A stretch of DNA of 64,000 nt. It comes from Ephemerocybe angulata. Its lineage: Eukaryota > Basidiomycota > Agaricomycetes > Agaricales > Psathyrellaceae. The notes under the pieces are model-generated. The model did not search any database, was not told the DNA's origin, and saw only the letters and a list, made by a program, of their open reading frames with translations. Shown one piece after another: positions 14,273 to 25,720 of this stretch (positions within the stretch are counted from its first letter, which is position 1; every line of letters begins with the position of its first letter). The translations under genes and the position numbers were made by a program. The stretch lies in assembly GCA_013368325.1 (NCBI GenBank), contig JAACJK010000176.1, forward strand, positions 62,001 to 126,000, written 5' to 3'.

Positions 14273-14768
14273 ATGTTATCGAGACAAACCGAGATAAGTA
14301 GTTGTCCGGGCAAATACACGGGATGGGCTGACGGCTTCGTGAAAAGAATCTTCTATATCGTTCCTCTCGCTCGATCGCATCTGCAGCTCGAGTATCCTTC
14401 TACACACCTTCACCTCCCTTGATGTCCTTCTCTTTCGCTCGATTAGGAATTGACATCCTTGAGTCGGCCCCGCCTCAACGTATCCATTTTACGCATGTAT
14501 ATCCACGGCCCCTCTATTCGTCTTTTGTGCCAAATATTGGGCGAGGACGGCAAGATAAGTACATGCTCAGAATACGCGAATGAAGAGTAATTTGAGCCAA
14601 AGAACGGAATTCAGAAAGTAGACCATTTTTTGGAGTAGATTAGTGGGAATGAACGCCGAGATGACGAGGGTTCAGCGCATCAAAGAAATGACACACGTTG
14701 TCGACCAGCTTGGTGACAAAAACAATAACGACTGAAATGTCTGCACCCGTAGCCCAAATGAGCCTAAG
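14273..14768. other. Gap between convergent genes, containing the right inverted-repeat arm
   Basis: This is about 500 bases between the stop of the F-box gene and the stop of the MYND gene. Most of its right half is the repeat arm 14532-14736. No gene is supported. Confidence 0.5.
14532..14736. repeat. Right arm of a diverged inverted repeat (partner 1..205)
   Basis: The reverse complement of this segment matches positions 1-205, with differences that are often C/T transitions. It sits immediately after the MYND gene stop, so it may be 3' flank shared by two paralogous genes. Confidence 0.75.
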
Positions 14769-16947
14769 TCAGGACTTCGTAGGTGTCAGAATGCAGCTAG
14801 TACCTCCTAGAATCGTAGCCAGGCCCGGCTTCTCCAAGCCATCGCCGCCTCTGACCACCCGGAGGCGGGCCAAAATATATACTACCTCCTTTCTGAACTT
14901 AATCTTCCCTTCCACCAGCAGAGTTTCAGCGGGCTCCTGCGGCCCATTGATAATCGATCCCACTCGGTGTGCCCCAAGCGACTGAGCTACTAGTCGGCAG
15001 CTACCGGCATCTGTTGCTTGGATACCTTCCAGAAGTTCGAAGATTCGCTTCAACTTCGGCGTGTCCTCAGGCGTAGCGGGTGAGTCGACGAAGTCGAAGC
15101 ATATGACAAGCAGGTTAAGTGGCGTCACTGGATTGGTGGCCCTTCGTACAGCCTCCAGCCTCCCAGCCTTGGCACTCCGCCTGTACGTCTCCTGAAGAAT
15201 CGCTAGATGGAAAATCCTTGTTGAGGTATGTAGCCATGAAGCGGCATGCACCCGTTCTATAATGGTTGAGAGCAGCTGTAAAAAAAGAAGAGTATATGTG
15301 CCTTACCAGAATAAACCTTTGTCAATTGGGGACAGTCTTCTCGGTGTCCCGATTGACTCCAATCCTGTTTCTGGCACTGTATCGAGCAGTAGACTGCTAA
15401 ATGACAGCCGCTGCAAGCTTGAAGGGTGATGAATGGGTCCGATGTATTACTGAGGATGCCATTGGTAGAAGCGTGCTGTGAATGGAGCCACAAGGTTAGA
15501 TACTCGCTCAATAGAGCGAACTTAGAGTAAACGGACAGACGGGTTATTACAAATGTTGGCCTTATTCGATTCGACGAGTCTCATAGCCGGGCGCCCAAGG
15601 TTGTAGATGGGGTAGCTCAGAGCTGCCCATTGTAGTCTTGTCCAGTGGTCTTCTCTACGATTGAGGAGTTCCCGCAGGCTATTCTGGTCAACTCGACCCA
15701 GAGCATCCATTATCGCGGCGTGGACGGATGGGTAGAAGCTGTAGTTTGCGATCCATTTCCCGAGCTGCCTACAGGCTTCCTTGAACCTCCGCTCCTGTAC
15801 CCAAGATTCGTGGATGAGGAAGTCGAGGTATACGGATAGTAACCCTCCCTTCACGAGCTGGCACACAGCAGCGATTGTTGTAGTCGCTACTCCCGAAATG
15901 TCTGTCCACTGCTGCATATCCCAGAGCACCCAACGAGAGTACGAGAGACACTCTTCCGAGTCCGAATGTCGCTTCAGGTGGCGAACATAGGAGCACAAGG
16001 TGGACATGAACTCGTAAATAATCTTGTGTCTTCGGAAAGGTGCGATATATACCGGGTTTCCGAGGGTTAGAATACTGCCTATAGTGCTGGAGAAGTGTTT
16101 GAGGTCCTTGGCGAGTGCTTCACTTTCCCATCTGGTGGGCATGTTGCAGAACTCAGCCATCCTCTGCGCACGCGCCACGGCGATCTGCACGAACTGGTCG
16201 GCGCCGGACTCGGGGGAACCGTCTTGGGAGAGGTGAAGGATGAAAGCCTCCTTCGCCGTCTTGGAGTCGTTGGTGTAGCATTGTACGAGCTGGTGAATGT
16301 TGTCGAAAGTGAGAATTCCGTCGGGTTCTCCATCAGGACCGAGTTTGCACGGTTGTTCCGCTTGTTCTACCGCATAGAAAGGTTTCCCAGACTGCGGGCT
16401 GATGTATCTCCATATCATGGCAACAAAGGCTGCAGCTGAATTCGAGGTTTGAAGTGGTTCTTTCAGCTCGGGTACACCTAGGAGCCTGTTGAACGCGTCG
16501 ACAACAACGAATACACCGCTTCGGACGATTTCATGAATGGTGGCCGATTCGTTGACTTGCTGCACAGACAGTAACATCCACGACGTTATCCCTTCGATGT
16601 TGTCCCGGAAGATAGTCCAGAGTGGGGTACCAGAATCTTGATAATGCGCCGGTGGGGCCTCAAAGGCCTCAGCCAAGGCGAACAAGCAGGATTGAGCCAA
16701 ACTACATCCATTAACATCAGGTTCTCCGGGTTTTGGAAGCCTTTCGACGCTTAAAAGAGAGTTAAGGGCAGCAGCCGCTTGAATAGTATGCTTTACAGGC
16801 CAGTTCCTCTGGAGTTGAGACACATGCTCTTTTGAACCGAGTCGTACGTTCGCAAGTAACTAGCATTAGGATGAAGATCAGATGGAGGGCACGGAAAAGC
16901 GGAAGGTGGTTTACGTTTTGTATATCCCTTTCCCCTTCGCTGCACAT
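14769..16947 (-). CDS. MYND-type zinc-finger protein, about 670 residues
   Basis: Four exons: 16915-16947, 15537-16859, 15307-15475 and 14769-15256, with consistent phases. The first 450 residues are helical with no domain I recognise. The finger lies at about residues 465-500, with Cys-Ser-Gly-Cys, Tyr-Cys-Ser-Ile-Gln-Cys, DW and a final His-x3-Cys. These give six of the usual eight MYND ligands; the first Cys pair is not obvious and may be replaced by the C...H in CNNPSH. The C-terminal 160 residues are conserved-looking but unassigned. MYND fingers usually mediate protein-protein contacts through proline-rich peptides. The first exon is short and inferred from a phase-0 GTAAAC donor, so the start is less certain than the body. 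Confidence 0.75.
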
Positions 16948-17441
16948 AGCTGGTACAAGTGTGCTCGGGGCGAAGCTTGTGGTGGTAATTGGCAGAGAAG
17001 GACTCGAGTAGTACTGATCAACCTGTGTGACACACTTGTGATTGAACGTCGGAAGCACACTGTCTGCTACTTAATCTAATCTTATCTCGGATCGGCTGAG
17101 TTGGCTGCTGTCGTTTACTGTACAGTGTACCGTCCTATTTTTCGTTCCAGGTTTGACCCTTGGGTCAGGACTGGAACGTCAAAAAGTATGGAAATGTATC
17201 GTCTCGTTACGAGTCCCTACCTATTTCCCTTCTTCACCGAGCGCATCGCCGCCGTCGCCACCGGTGTTTCGATAGCCTCCACAGTCTCCGCGTGCATGGG
17301 GTCGCTATGGCGTCCATCTGCGCTTTGAAGATGCAGTGGGAATAGACACCTGTCAAAAAACGCTGAAAACACATTTTCTGAGCGTGTTTCAGCCTTAGTT
17401 GAGTTGAACGTTGAACAGTGTTGCCATACAAGTCAGTACTA
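16948..17441. other. Intergenic region upstream of the MYND gene
   Basis: This 490-base gap holds only small open frames without recognisable content. It should include the MYND gene promoter, but I see no distinctive element. Confidence 0.35.
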
Positions 17442-19112
17442 TTACTCCACATAAATAAAAGAGATGTTCAGCTTCCGCATGACATTCACGACCTCGTCTT
17501 CAATGCCACCACTCATCGGCACTTGAATGACCCGAACAGCTCTCCACCCAAGCGCCCGCCACCTCAGATACCCCTGCAGAGCGGCCCACGACGGACCCGA
17601 GAACACGTCGGACGAGGAAACGTGCAAGGTGTGCAGCGCAGGGAGCACGGGGAGCGGAGACAGCAACGAGCCAGTGTGAAAAAGGTCTGGACAAGGAGAC
17701 CCCATCCCCATCGTCATCTGGTGCTTCTGCAGTGGTGGAAGCATCTGTCTGAGCATCGTTGTGCTCAAGTTGACGAGCCTCTCCAATTGGCAGGCCCCAG
17801 AGAGAGAACGAATGAGGCTGGGAGGTGCGCTCGGGAGCTGGATTTCCATTGCCATGAGCGATGCGATGGTGAAGGGCACAGTCCCAAGAAACTTGGATAG
17901 GACCGTTTCCCAAGTTGGTGTTGGTGGGTCATCCTCCCGACAGAAGGAGAGCGAGAGATGACGGGACTGGCTTCCATCTGATACCTCCAGCTTTGACTCT
18001 CCGCCCTTTATTGCCATGAACGACACCGGTTGCCCGGTCCCGATCCCCATGGCCGCGTTCTCCATACATTCACCGAAGGCAGCAAGAACATGATCAATCC
18101 CACCCTCCCTTCGCACTTCAGAGCACGAGACGGAAATCCTCGCATCGACCGAAGACTGAAGCCTATGGAGGAGAGTCCCAATGGCCTCGACGTCTCCTTC
18201 CAACGACAATGAGCGAAGTGACGGCAAAACTACCGCCTCCGACGACGCGACTCTGGTTTGCGAATTCCGCCTACCTGACACGGCAATTGCACCACCCTCC
18301 AATAACAGGTGTTCCAGTCTCAGCATCCCAGAAAAGTGGGCGAGCCAGCGGTCGGCGGTGGGTACCCCGGGCCCAGACACTTGCGACACGGTCAACGAGG
18401 TGAGGTTGGCGCGCACAGCAGACGAGAAGTCCGACGGCGAAGGCAAGCATCCCCTCAGAGAGATCTTCGTAAGGCGAGGGCAGTGCCCATTGAACAGATC
18501 TCTCGGAAGCTGCGGCGCAGGGGCCGATGTTCTGCCCATCGCAGGCCTGAATGCCAAGGAGAGCGACTCGAGAATCGCCGCTGGTTCGTCCAGGCAGCTG
18601 GAGAGAGTCTCCCACCCCCGTTCGTCGAGGAGCGCGCGGTACGTCCGGATCCTGGGCAGGTGTTCGAGTTCAAGCCCAACGAGGACGGGGTCGCGGGGGA
18701 GGTAGCTATACCCGGCTATGCCGATGTCGATGGGTAGCGGGTCTGAACGGCGGAAGAGCTCCTTCAGCCATGGTTTGCGAGCGTATATCGGTCGTTCGAC
18801 CTCATTGACGTCCGAGTCGAGATCGAACAGGAGAAGATGGTGCCATAGTTCAGGGATCGTGAGCGAGACGCTCCGCCATTGGGAGTTGACGTGGGATAGG
18901 ATCGTGGCCTGGCTCTGCGTGGCCTGGAAGGAGGGGCCAATATAGGATACTGTAGGAGGGTCGAGGGCTGCTGTGCAGAAGATGAAGGCGAGGGCAGCGT
19001 TGGGGAGGACGGGGGCTGGTTGGACTGAGAGCACGGCAGTTTTGCGTTGCTTTAGGGATAAGGCAAGGGGTTTGGGGGGCCGTGGAGGGCGGACTGGGAC
19101 GGCGACGGGCAT
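17442..19112 (-). CDS. F-box-like protein, single exon, 556 residues
   Basis: An uninterrupted reading frame of 557 codons, unusual here because the other genes have introns. The N-terminal 110 residues resemble the F-box-like domain common in Agaricomycetes: a proline-rich lead, a helical segment NAALAFIFCTAALDPP, and ILSHVNSQWRSVSLTIPELW. That last stretch matches the S-H-V-C-x-x-W-R pattern of these proteins. The remainder has leucine-rich repeats of the form L-x-L-x-x-G and LTSLTVSQVSG, consistent with a ligand-binding LRR arc. It is probably an SCF adaptor; the substrate is unknown. The ATG at 19112 is the first in frame. Confidence 0.75.
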   Translation of the reverse strand: MPVAVPVRPPRPPKPLALSLKQRKTAVLSVQPAPVLPNAALAFIFCTAALDPPTVSYIGPSFQATQSQATILSHVNSQWRSVSLTIPELWHHLLLFDLDSDVNEVERPIYARKPWLKELFRRSDPLPIDIGIAGYSYLPRDPVLVGLELEHLPRIRTYRALLDERGWETLSSCLDEPAAILESLSLAFRPAMGRTSAPAPQLPRDLFNGHCPRLTKISLRGCLPSPSDFSSAVRANLTSLTVSQVSGPGVPTADRWLAHFSGMLRLEHLLLEGGAIAVSGRRNSQTRVASSEAVVLPSLRSLSLEGDVEAIGTLLHRLQSSVDARISVSCSEVRREGGIDHVLAAFGECMENAAMGIGTGQPVSFMAIKGGESKLEVSDGSQSRHLSLSFCREDDPPTPTWETVLSKFLGTVPFTIASLMAMEIQLPSAPPSLIRSLSGACQLERLVNLSTTMLRQMLPPLQKHQMTMGMGSPCPDLFHTGSLLSPLPVLPALHTLHVSSSDVFSGPSWAALQGYLRWRALGWRAVRVIQVPMSGGIEDEVVNVMRKLNISFIYVE

Positions 19113-19842
19113 GACTGGGCTGGATCGAAAAGCAGGAGATGCTTAGTTTGGCTGCATAGGGTGCTGTTTAAATAGGGTCTGGGAGCAATCCTCGAACAGT
19201 CATCCCCCTGGTCCGAGACCTAATTGCGGGGTAATCGCTCGTCGAATAAGCATGGAACTTGTGCGGTATCAGGAAATTAATGGGCGCCCATGCATGCACT
19301 GGCTGCGCCGTGAAAGTCCCCTTGAAGCAGAACTCCAAAAGTCTTGAAGGCACAGCAGTTTCGGGGCAAAACGATTACCATCTCTACGGAGACCGGTAGA
19401 TAGTAGAGTCAACCACACCCTGCAATAAAGGTTATCTGATAGATTGACTAACGACGCCGATAAAGGCAAATGGTCCAACCTACTTAGGCTCAGTGTATCT
19501 CGTTGACCGCAAATTTCGACCTCATGCGGGCAAAGTTTTCACCTTCCTGATGCCTAGGAGTCTTTGCTATGTGGCAGGCTTCGGCCTTGTTCTCGAGGTT
19601 TGTTCGGCGCGATAAATACTTCCATCGCAGAACCGTCTTGATGGTGGTCCAGGTCAAAGAGTGCTATAGCTTCCGGCACTGAGCTCAACGAGCGAGGATG
19701 CTTGGACTTCCACTCCCAAACACCTCTCAACCTTTCAAATGCAGCCCTACTTTTCCTCGTTTGTTCCGAATGGCATTCCAGGTATATTACACTAATATTA
19801 CAGATTACTGTCTGAAGCGATGCTGCTTAATATCTCGTCCGT
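19113..19842. other. Intergenic region, no gene seen
   Basis: This 730-base region lies between the F-box-like gene start and the 3' end of the farnesyltransferase gene. The small open frames lack recognisable features. No repeat was noticed. Confidence 0.35.
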
Positions 19843-21581
19843 TCACAATCCATACGCCCATTTAGCTATACCCTCAGTATGTGTTATCGTCAGATTCGTA
19901 ATGGGGTGGGTTGCGTTAAGCCTGTTGTCTTTACCACCAACAATATGGGCTGCGCTAGTTGCCCGAACGGGGTCTTCACCCCAAGACAATATCGCAGCAA
20001 TCCCCTCGCGTCGCAAAGCTGTATTGGCAAGTTGTAAGCGAAGAGTCCGATAGCTTGAGCATCAACAGGAGACTCACCAGTCTCGAGATCCTTGTCTTCG
20101 GCGGAGACTAATAGGTCTACTTGTCGTTCATTCTTAGGACTCCATTCCTCAGTCAGCTTTTCGTGCTTCGTCTTGGAGGGGAATACATGGTGCTGGGCCG
20201 ACGAAAGGCCGGATAAGCAGTATAGGGTATGATACGCATCCGCAGGCCTGCTATCATGAGTATAATACCGGCAAGAGACAAGTTTGAAACATACTTTGGT
20301 GGTTTATCACGCAATCCACCTGAAGGAGACTGCCCCGCGTAGAGGATGTACTCTTGCAGTGCCTTGGAATTAAACAGTTCATCTGCGCAACAGTTAGCAT
20401 GTGCGGCGAATGAGAATTGGAAAGCACGCACCATCGACATCGACCCAGTCTCCCGCCTCCACCTTGAGGCCCTTGAGGATCTCCTCCTCTTCATCGATGA
20501 CTTCTTCGCTCATAGCCTTGGCGTTTTCAAGTCCGCCGACGCCGAGGGCTTCTAACAGCCCAAATGCACCTCCGCACCACCACGAGTAGCATCCATCTAC
20601 GAGTTTGTTCGTCCTTCCCCTGAAACCACCGAGCTCGGACTCAACGCCCTGCATCTGGACAAGCCATCTTGTTAGAGACTTGAGGTTGATCGTCGGCTTG
20701 GCTGCCGAGAGCTTGATGTAGGGCTGCAGCATAATCCAACTCGCAAGAGCACAGAAGGTGTATCCACCATGGGCTTCACCGAGAGCCGGGCGGGGGCTCC
20801 CGTCCAGGATTTTGCCGGGGTTGTGAGTGTCGTACGATGGGAAGGACGCGCTCGAGAACCCGCCTTCGTACGTTTGGCATGAGGCGATGAATTCTGGGGT
20901 ACCCGCGACGAGTTCGGGTGTAATGATGTCGAGGAGGGTTGCGACGACGAGGAGACAGTATATCCCTCGTACGTCGACTTCTGAGTGATGCGCTACGAGG
21001 AATGAGCCGTCTTTCTGCTTCAGAGACAGGAAGAAGTTGTAAATCGCTTTCCTGTTCAAGGTCAGAGCAAGCGATAGAGACAATGCACAGCACGTACCGA
21101 TCAATGCCATCCCATCCTCCACCCTCCCCGGGTCTCCCAACAATAGCTAAGCTGCACACTGACGCGTACGTCGTCAGCAGGTGGGCGGCTTGACCAGGTC
21201 CTCCGCCAAACCCTCCAGCCGGATGCTGCCACAGCATGATCTTGTCGATGGCTCTGTATCTCCGTCAACATTATCGCAGGAGAATTCTTGCGACACGCAC
21301 TTTTGCTTGTTACCCGGATCTAGCACAACGCCGAGGCAGCTGAAGGCCTGCAAGATCCAGAACAGCAGCCACGGCTGGCTCGCGTCCTGGCTTGTATAGC
21401 GCGATGGGAATCCTTGGACGAGATGCTTGACGAGGAACTGCATGTGTGCCGATTTGTTAAGCGCCGGCGGTTTCCAATCCTTTGGGAGGTGTCGGTGCAG
21501 GATTTCTTCAGTCTCATGCTGCACTGCAGTAGTGGCCGTCCGGTAGTTGTCGAAAGGAGTGAGCTTTGGCCCCGTAGCCAT
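19843..21581 (-). CDS. RAM1: Protein farnesyltransferase subunit beta
   Basis: Catalytic beta subunit that, with an alpha subunit, attaches farnesyl to CaaX cysteines of Ras, Rho and fungal pheromone precursors. The exons are 21301-21581, 21098-21253, 20432-21051, 20295-20382, 20078-20247 and 19843-20018; the phases agree and the sum is 497 codons. Prenyltransferase repeats are visible, including GGFGGGPGQAAHL (residue ~107) and AHGGYTFCALASW. The zinc ligands are present: Asp and Cys in VDGCYSWW (~297) and His in DAYHTLYCLSG (~388). The end INATHP-like segment (LNATHPITNLTITHTEG) matches fungal orthologues. An acidic insert (EEVIDEEEEILKG) follows the VDGC region. Beta of farnesyltransferase is favoured over geranylgeranyltransferase I by the length and the GGL-DKP motif. 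The gene symbol follows the yeast orthologue. Confidence 0.93.
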
Positions 21582-24500
21582 TGTGTATGTGGGGTTCCAG
21601 GACAAACTGTGGACGTCCAGTCAATCATACACATATCGTCGAGAAGGAGATGCGCTTACTTGGTGTGGGGAGGATCAAAGGTGCTCGAGAAGATTGTGGT
21701 ATGAAAGAAAGCAGCGCACAGGTCCAATTGTGTTTCCGTTATTGTTCCAACGGAAACATATAGATAAGATTCGATCGCAGATTAACCGGTAATCAGATTG
21801 ATCGACCAAATCTATCGTAATCACCGACTTCAAGTCTTTCCTTGCTTCCAAGCAAGGCTTGCTCATATCTCCTTCCTCTTATAGAAGGTGAAATGTGCGC
21901 ATGCTCCTGTTTGGCTGCAGCGTCAGGTGCTGACTAAGCGATTGGTGTCTGTTAAGGACACGCGCCTGAGCATCACTAATTTCATGGGGTACAGATAAGG
22001 GCTTATCTGGGCTTATCATCGCTGCCATCTATGTAATGTATATCAGACTGGCATCTTGGCTGATCTGGCATTATAAGCTCTGGTAGTTCTGGCCAGGTTT
22101 CACAATTTCCTCAACCTGTCATACTTGCCATTTGACCGCCACGATTTGTCCGCCGAGATTATACCATTGCAAGGTGTGCGCCCCTTTAGTAAATATTCAT
22201 TTATGGCTCAGTTTTCTTTGGGCTCATCCCTTCCTGGCAAACAAGGACAACGCCATCGTCGGATGGGACTTTGGAGTAGGATTGTGTGTGAGAACGCGCG
22301 GGCGAGGGAGGAGCGGAACTCACGGTATATCTACTATTGCTATGAAAGAACCATGAGGGAGGCTGAAATAAGTTGGAGGGGGATGAACAGTTCATTCAAA
22401 ATAAGAATATAGACTATAGTGGGTACGGGAGTGCCTGGGCACTTTTACATCTCTCTCTCTATTGCGCATGCCCTCTAACGTTTCGCACAGTTAGCCATGA
22501 CAGCTCTGTATCTCATAGCCCGCAGTGCCAGGCTGTTTCAAATCGAGCACTGCGCCGCGCCTCTGGCCCGTCACCCTTTCCCTGGCACATTTGCAGATAC
22601 GCGGCCCAGGTCCTGAACCGGCAGCCTTGTTCAACTAATGATATTCACCAAATAAATGAGAATACAGTAAGAACAAGTGTGTCTTGATCACATTAGAACT
22701 GCCATCGAGGGTTGAGATTAGGGCCCTCATAATCAGTCCGTGGACCGATGGCCAGTATTGCCCCGTCGACCTGTCTCTCACCGGGCTGAAATGCTCGAGG
22801 CATTGTTCTGCAACATTTAAAGAGTGAGGTATTCATACCCATGACGTTTCTCACACTCACCCTGAAGGTAGGAGTCGTAATGGACTCGCCCGCAGGCATC
22901 GGGCGACCCGTATAGCTGGGCTACCTCAAGGCTCAATTGAACACTGCGCCGCTTCTATGACCCCCACCTTCTCCCCAGGGCCTATGATCATTGGTGATGT
23001 GTGGTTGATATGTGTCTCACATATCTGGATCCACGGCCTCATTCAATTCTACCCGGCACAAAGTAAGCTCGCTGAAGCGTACCAGCTTGCCGCAAATTCT
23101 CATTGAGATCGACCGGTGCAACAAGACAGGGTAGACCCACCAGTCCTGTTTCCGCCCGTTGACGCGGCGCAGCTTTAGACTGGAACCCCTTGTTAAAATG
23201 GAGTAGGCCAGTCCAAGGAGGGAAATGACTTCAACAGTCGTCGACTGGGGAAAGGGCCATTCTTCACTGCGGGTCTCCTTGTGGTATCGATGTTCTGCAC
23301 GGCTCCTTGCAAGATCTTCAGTCTTGCTATTTACGGTCGAAGCTTCCCATAGTGCTTGGAATCATCCTGTAGTCAGTGAGAGTCTAAGGACCGCGAAAGG
23401 TAAAATCATTCAAAACACGTCGGAAATTCCTCACGGCAACGTCCGGGGTGCGGCAAAGGGAGCAGGAGTCAAGTGGTACAACCTCTGAGGGACAGGAAGA
23501 CCGGTAGGTCCCACTACTCAATAGTTGATTACTTGAACCCTGTGTGCCCTTGCTGCGTTGGTGTACACTGCGCACTCCAGACAGCCTTTTTTATACACAG
23601 CCGACGCTCGCGCGAACGCAACACGAACGGACATTAGGCGGTATCCCAGAACAGAGGCAAAATGTTTTCCGACAAGCCATTGCGTGGGTAATCAGCAAGA
23701 TAGAAACACTGCGGGTTGATCGTGCAGTCCCGTTTCTTGGTCTGCGGATGGGACCCAGGTCTATCGTTCTGGTATATCTGACTATTCTGGCAACACCCTG
23801 ACCAGCTTCCATAATCTCCCACAGGCAGAAGATGGATGACGGAACACTGTGTTTCATCGAATTGATCCTTGGTTGTGATAGGGCGCAGTGAGATGATGGG
23901 AAAGGGCGATGGCAAAGCTATCTATTGTGCCGCGCTTGAGAGTATTACGAACAGTACAGTATGCGCTCTCTTGTGACTCATGCGTTTCGCAGAGTATGAG
24001 GTGATGCCGTCAAGTTTTCTTACAGAGGTTGGGGTCTAATAATATTTCCCTCCGCAGTGCCGCAACCGAGCCAATTCCATCTCCACGTTCCTTCGTGGTT
24101 CTCTCGCTTCCTGTCCTTACTTTCGTTGCATACAGCTTTCCATAATGGTCTGTACTAATCCCAGGGTGGCATGTGAAAACGGTGGTCGATATGGGATTGG
24201 GACCAGGAATTATCTTCATTATCAAGCAAGGTATACATCTCAGGTTTGTGTTATCGCGTAACCACGTAGAAGAAGTATGTATAATTAACAAAGAGACAGG
24301 TAGAGTATCGTGGTATACTCCGCCTCAGCCAAGGAAGTTTTTGGAGCCCCCCGACTTAAAGGTCGGATCTATACCTAATACTTGGTGCGCCGCTTTTAGT
24401 AATAGTAAGCGCCGGGACCGGGGTGGGCGCTTAGCCGTTTTTGTATATAGCGACTGGTTCGCACCCACAGAAATATCCTCTATGCACGGTGCAATGTATC

Positions 24501-25720
24501 GAAGGCTCATTCAGCCTACCTCTGACATCTCCGCCCCCGTCGTGAGCAGGGTGACCGTTGGTCTATTGACGGAGCGCGACAGGAAGCTGAAAAGGGCACA
24601 CAGGCGCCTAACGGTACCACGAGGGTGGAAGCAGCCTCGTTACGCGCTAGTCCAATGCGACTGATATCCCTCTGATGATGCGCCATAAGTAGCAGGTTAA
24701 TAAATTGTAACTACCAATACAGGCTTGTAGAAGAGAAGCGTAGGTATGTCGACTACAGGGGTAATGGGGGAAACCATTCGGAGCATGGCTATACCTCTCC
24801 ACGCCGCTTAAATACCCATATAATTCCAGAACTGTGGAATATTGACTAATCAAAGATTGAAAATTTGGACAGATACGATTGAAAGTTGAAGCGCAGTCGA
24901 GAGATGGCCACCAGGGTCGTGACGCGTATCAGAGAGAGTATCGCGGCTTTTAAGAAGAGAAATCAAAATTCGTCATCCAGAACGTCAAAGTAGTTGAGAG
25001 TTGTGAGATCGAGAGTAATGGAGTGTAACCAAGCAAAATGGAACGCACAATTAGGCAGTTAAAGTAGGCTCCCGCATCATTCGTTTATCTTTGTAGGTTT
25101 GTTTGCTCGAGCCTGATTGTGAGGCCCGCTGATCATACAGGCCAGGGGACCGGAGGTGTCAGTGGTTTGGCCATCGAGTAACCATTGTTGAGCTCACAAT
25201 CACATGTAGCACAATGGCCATGATATCAACCCCCAAACCGGGCTGCGCTATTCGTACTTCAAAAATGAGCCAAGGAAAGTTTACACTGGTACGAAAGCCA
25301 CACTCACACTGGCGGTACCGGAAGGCGGCCCATGAACCGATGGATAAATAGCACGGAGGTGGTATTCTGACTCAGGTGGGGGGAGAAATCAACGCCTAGC
25401 TGCCACTGAGAGTCGACCTTTATGCAAATACGACACCCGCAGTTATTATTTGGGTCGGAGATTGTGCGACTGGTCGGACCCGGGGACGATTCATTATGAC
25501 TTGCGTAGTATCCCGAGAACCGGAAAAGAGTCATTCAATGCATTCCCGCAGCTCGCGATCATGAGGGGTAGCTAATGCGTAGTCGGCTTCAGATTTCAGA
25601 TCTCCGAGACAAACCAAAGATAAACATAGGTATCCAGGCCACAGGTAATGAAGATGAACTATTGTCAAGCAGGCGTACATGATAGTTCTAACCACAGTCC
25701 AACTGCAAAATAATACGCTT
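21582..25720. other. 4.1-kb gene-poor stretch
   Basis: No coding region with convincing splicing or family resemblance was found. The longest open frame is 24173-24664 (+). This could be decayed transposon sequence next to the Plavaka element, but I found no terminal repeats to prove it. Confidence 0.4.
24173..24664 (+). CDS. Open reading frame of unknown significance, 163 codons
   Basis: This frame begins MKTVVDMGLGPG and ends LVQCD. It has no signal peptide, membrane segment or motif that I recognise. The composition is not clearly coding and the length is not far above chance for 64 kb read in six frames. It may be a fragment of a decayed element. It is listed only because it is the longest frame in the gene-poor stretch. 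Confidence 0.12.
   Translation: MKTVVDMGLGPGIIFIIKQGIHLRFVLSRNHVEEVCIINKETGRVSWYTPPQPRKFLEPPDLKVGSIPNTWCAAFSNSKRRDRGGRLAVFVYSDWFAPTEISSMHGAMYRRLIQPTSDISAPVVSRVTVGLLTERDRKLKRAHRRLTVPRGWKQPRYALVQCD

Noticed and set aside
17418..18945. Several plus-strand frames opposite the single-exon F-box-like gene
   Set aside because: Antisense shadows with no motif or splice structure.
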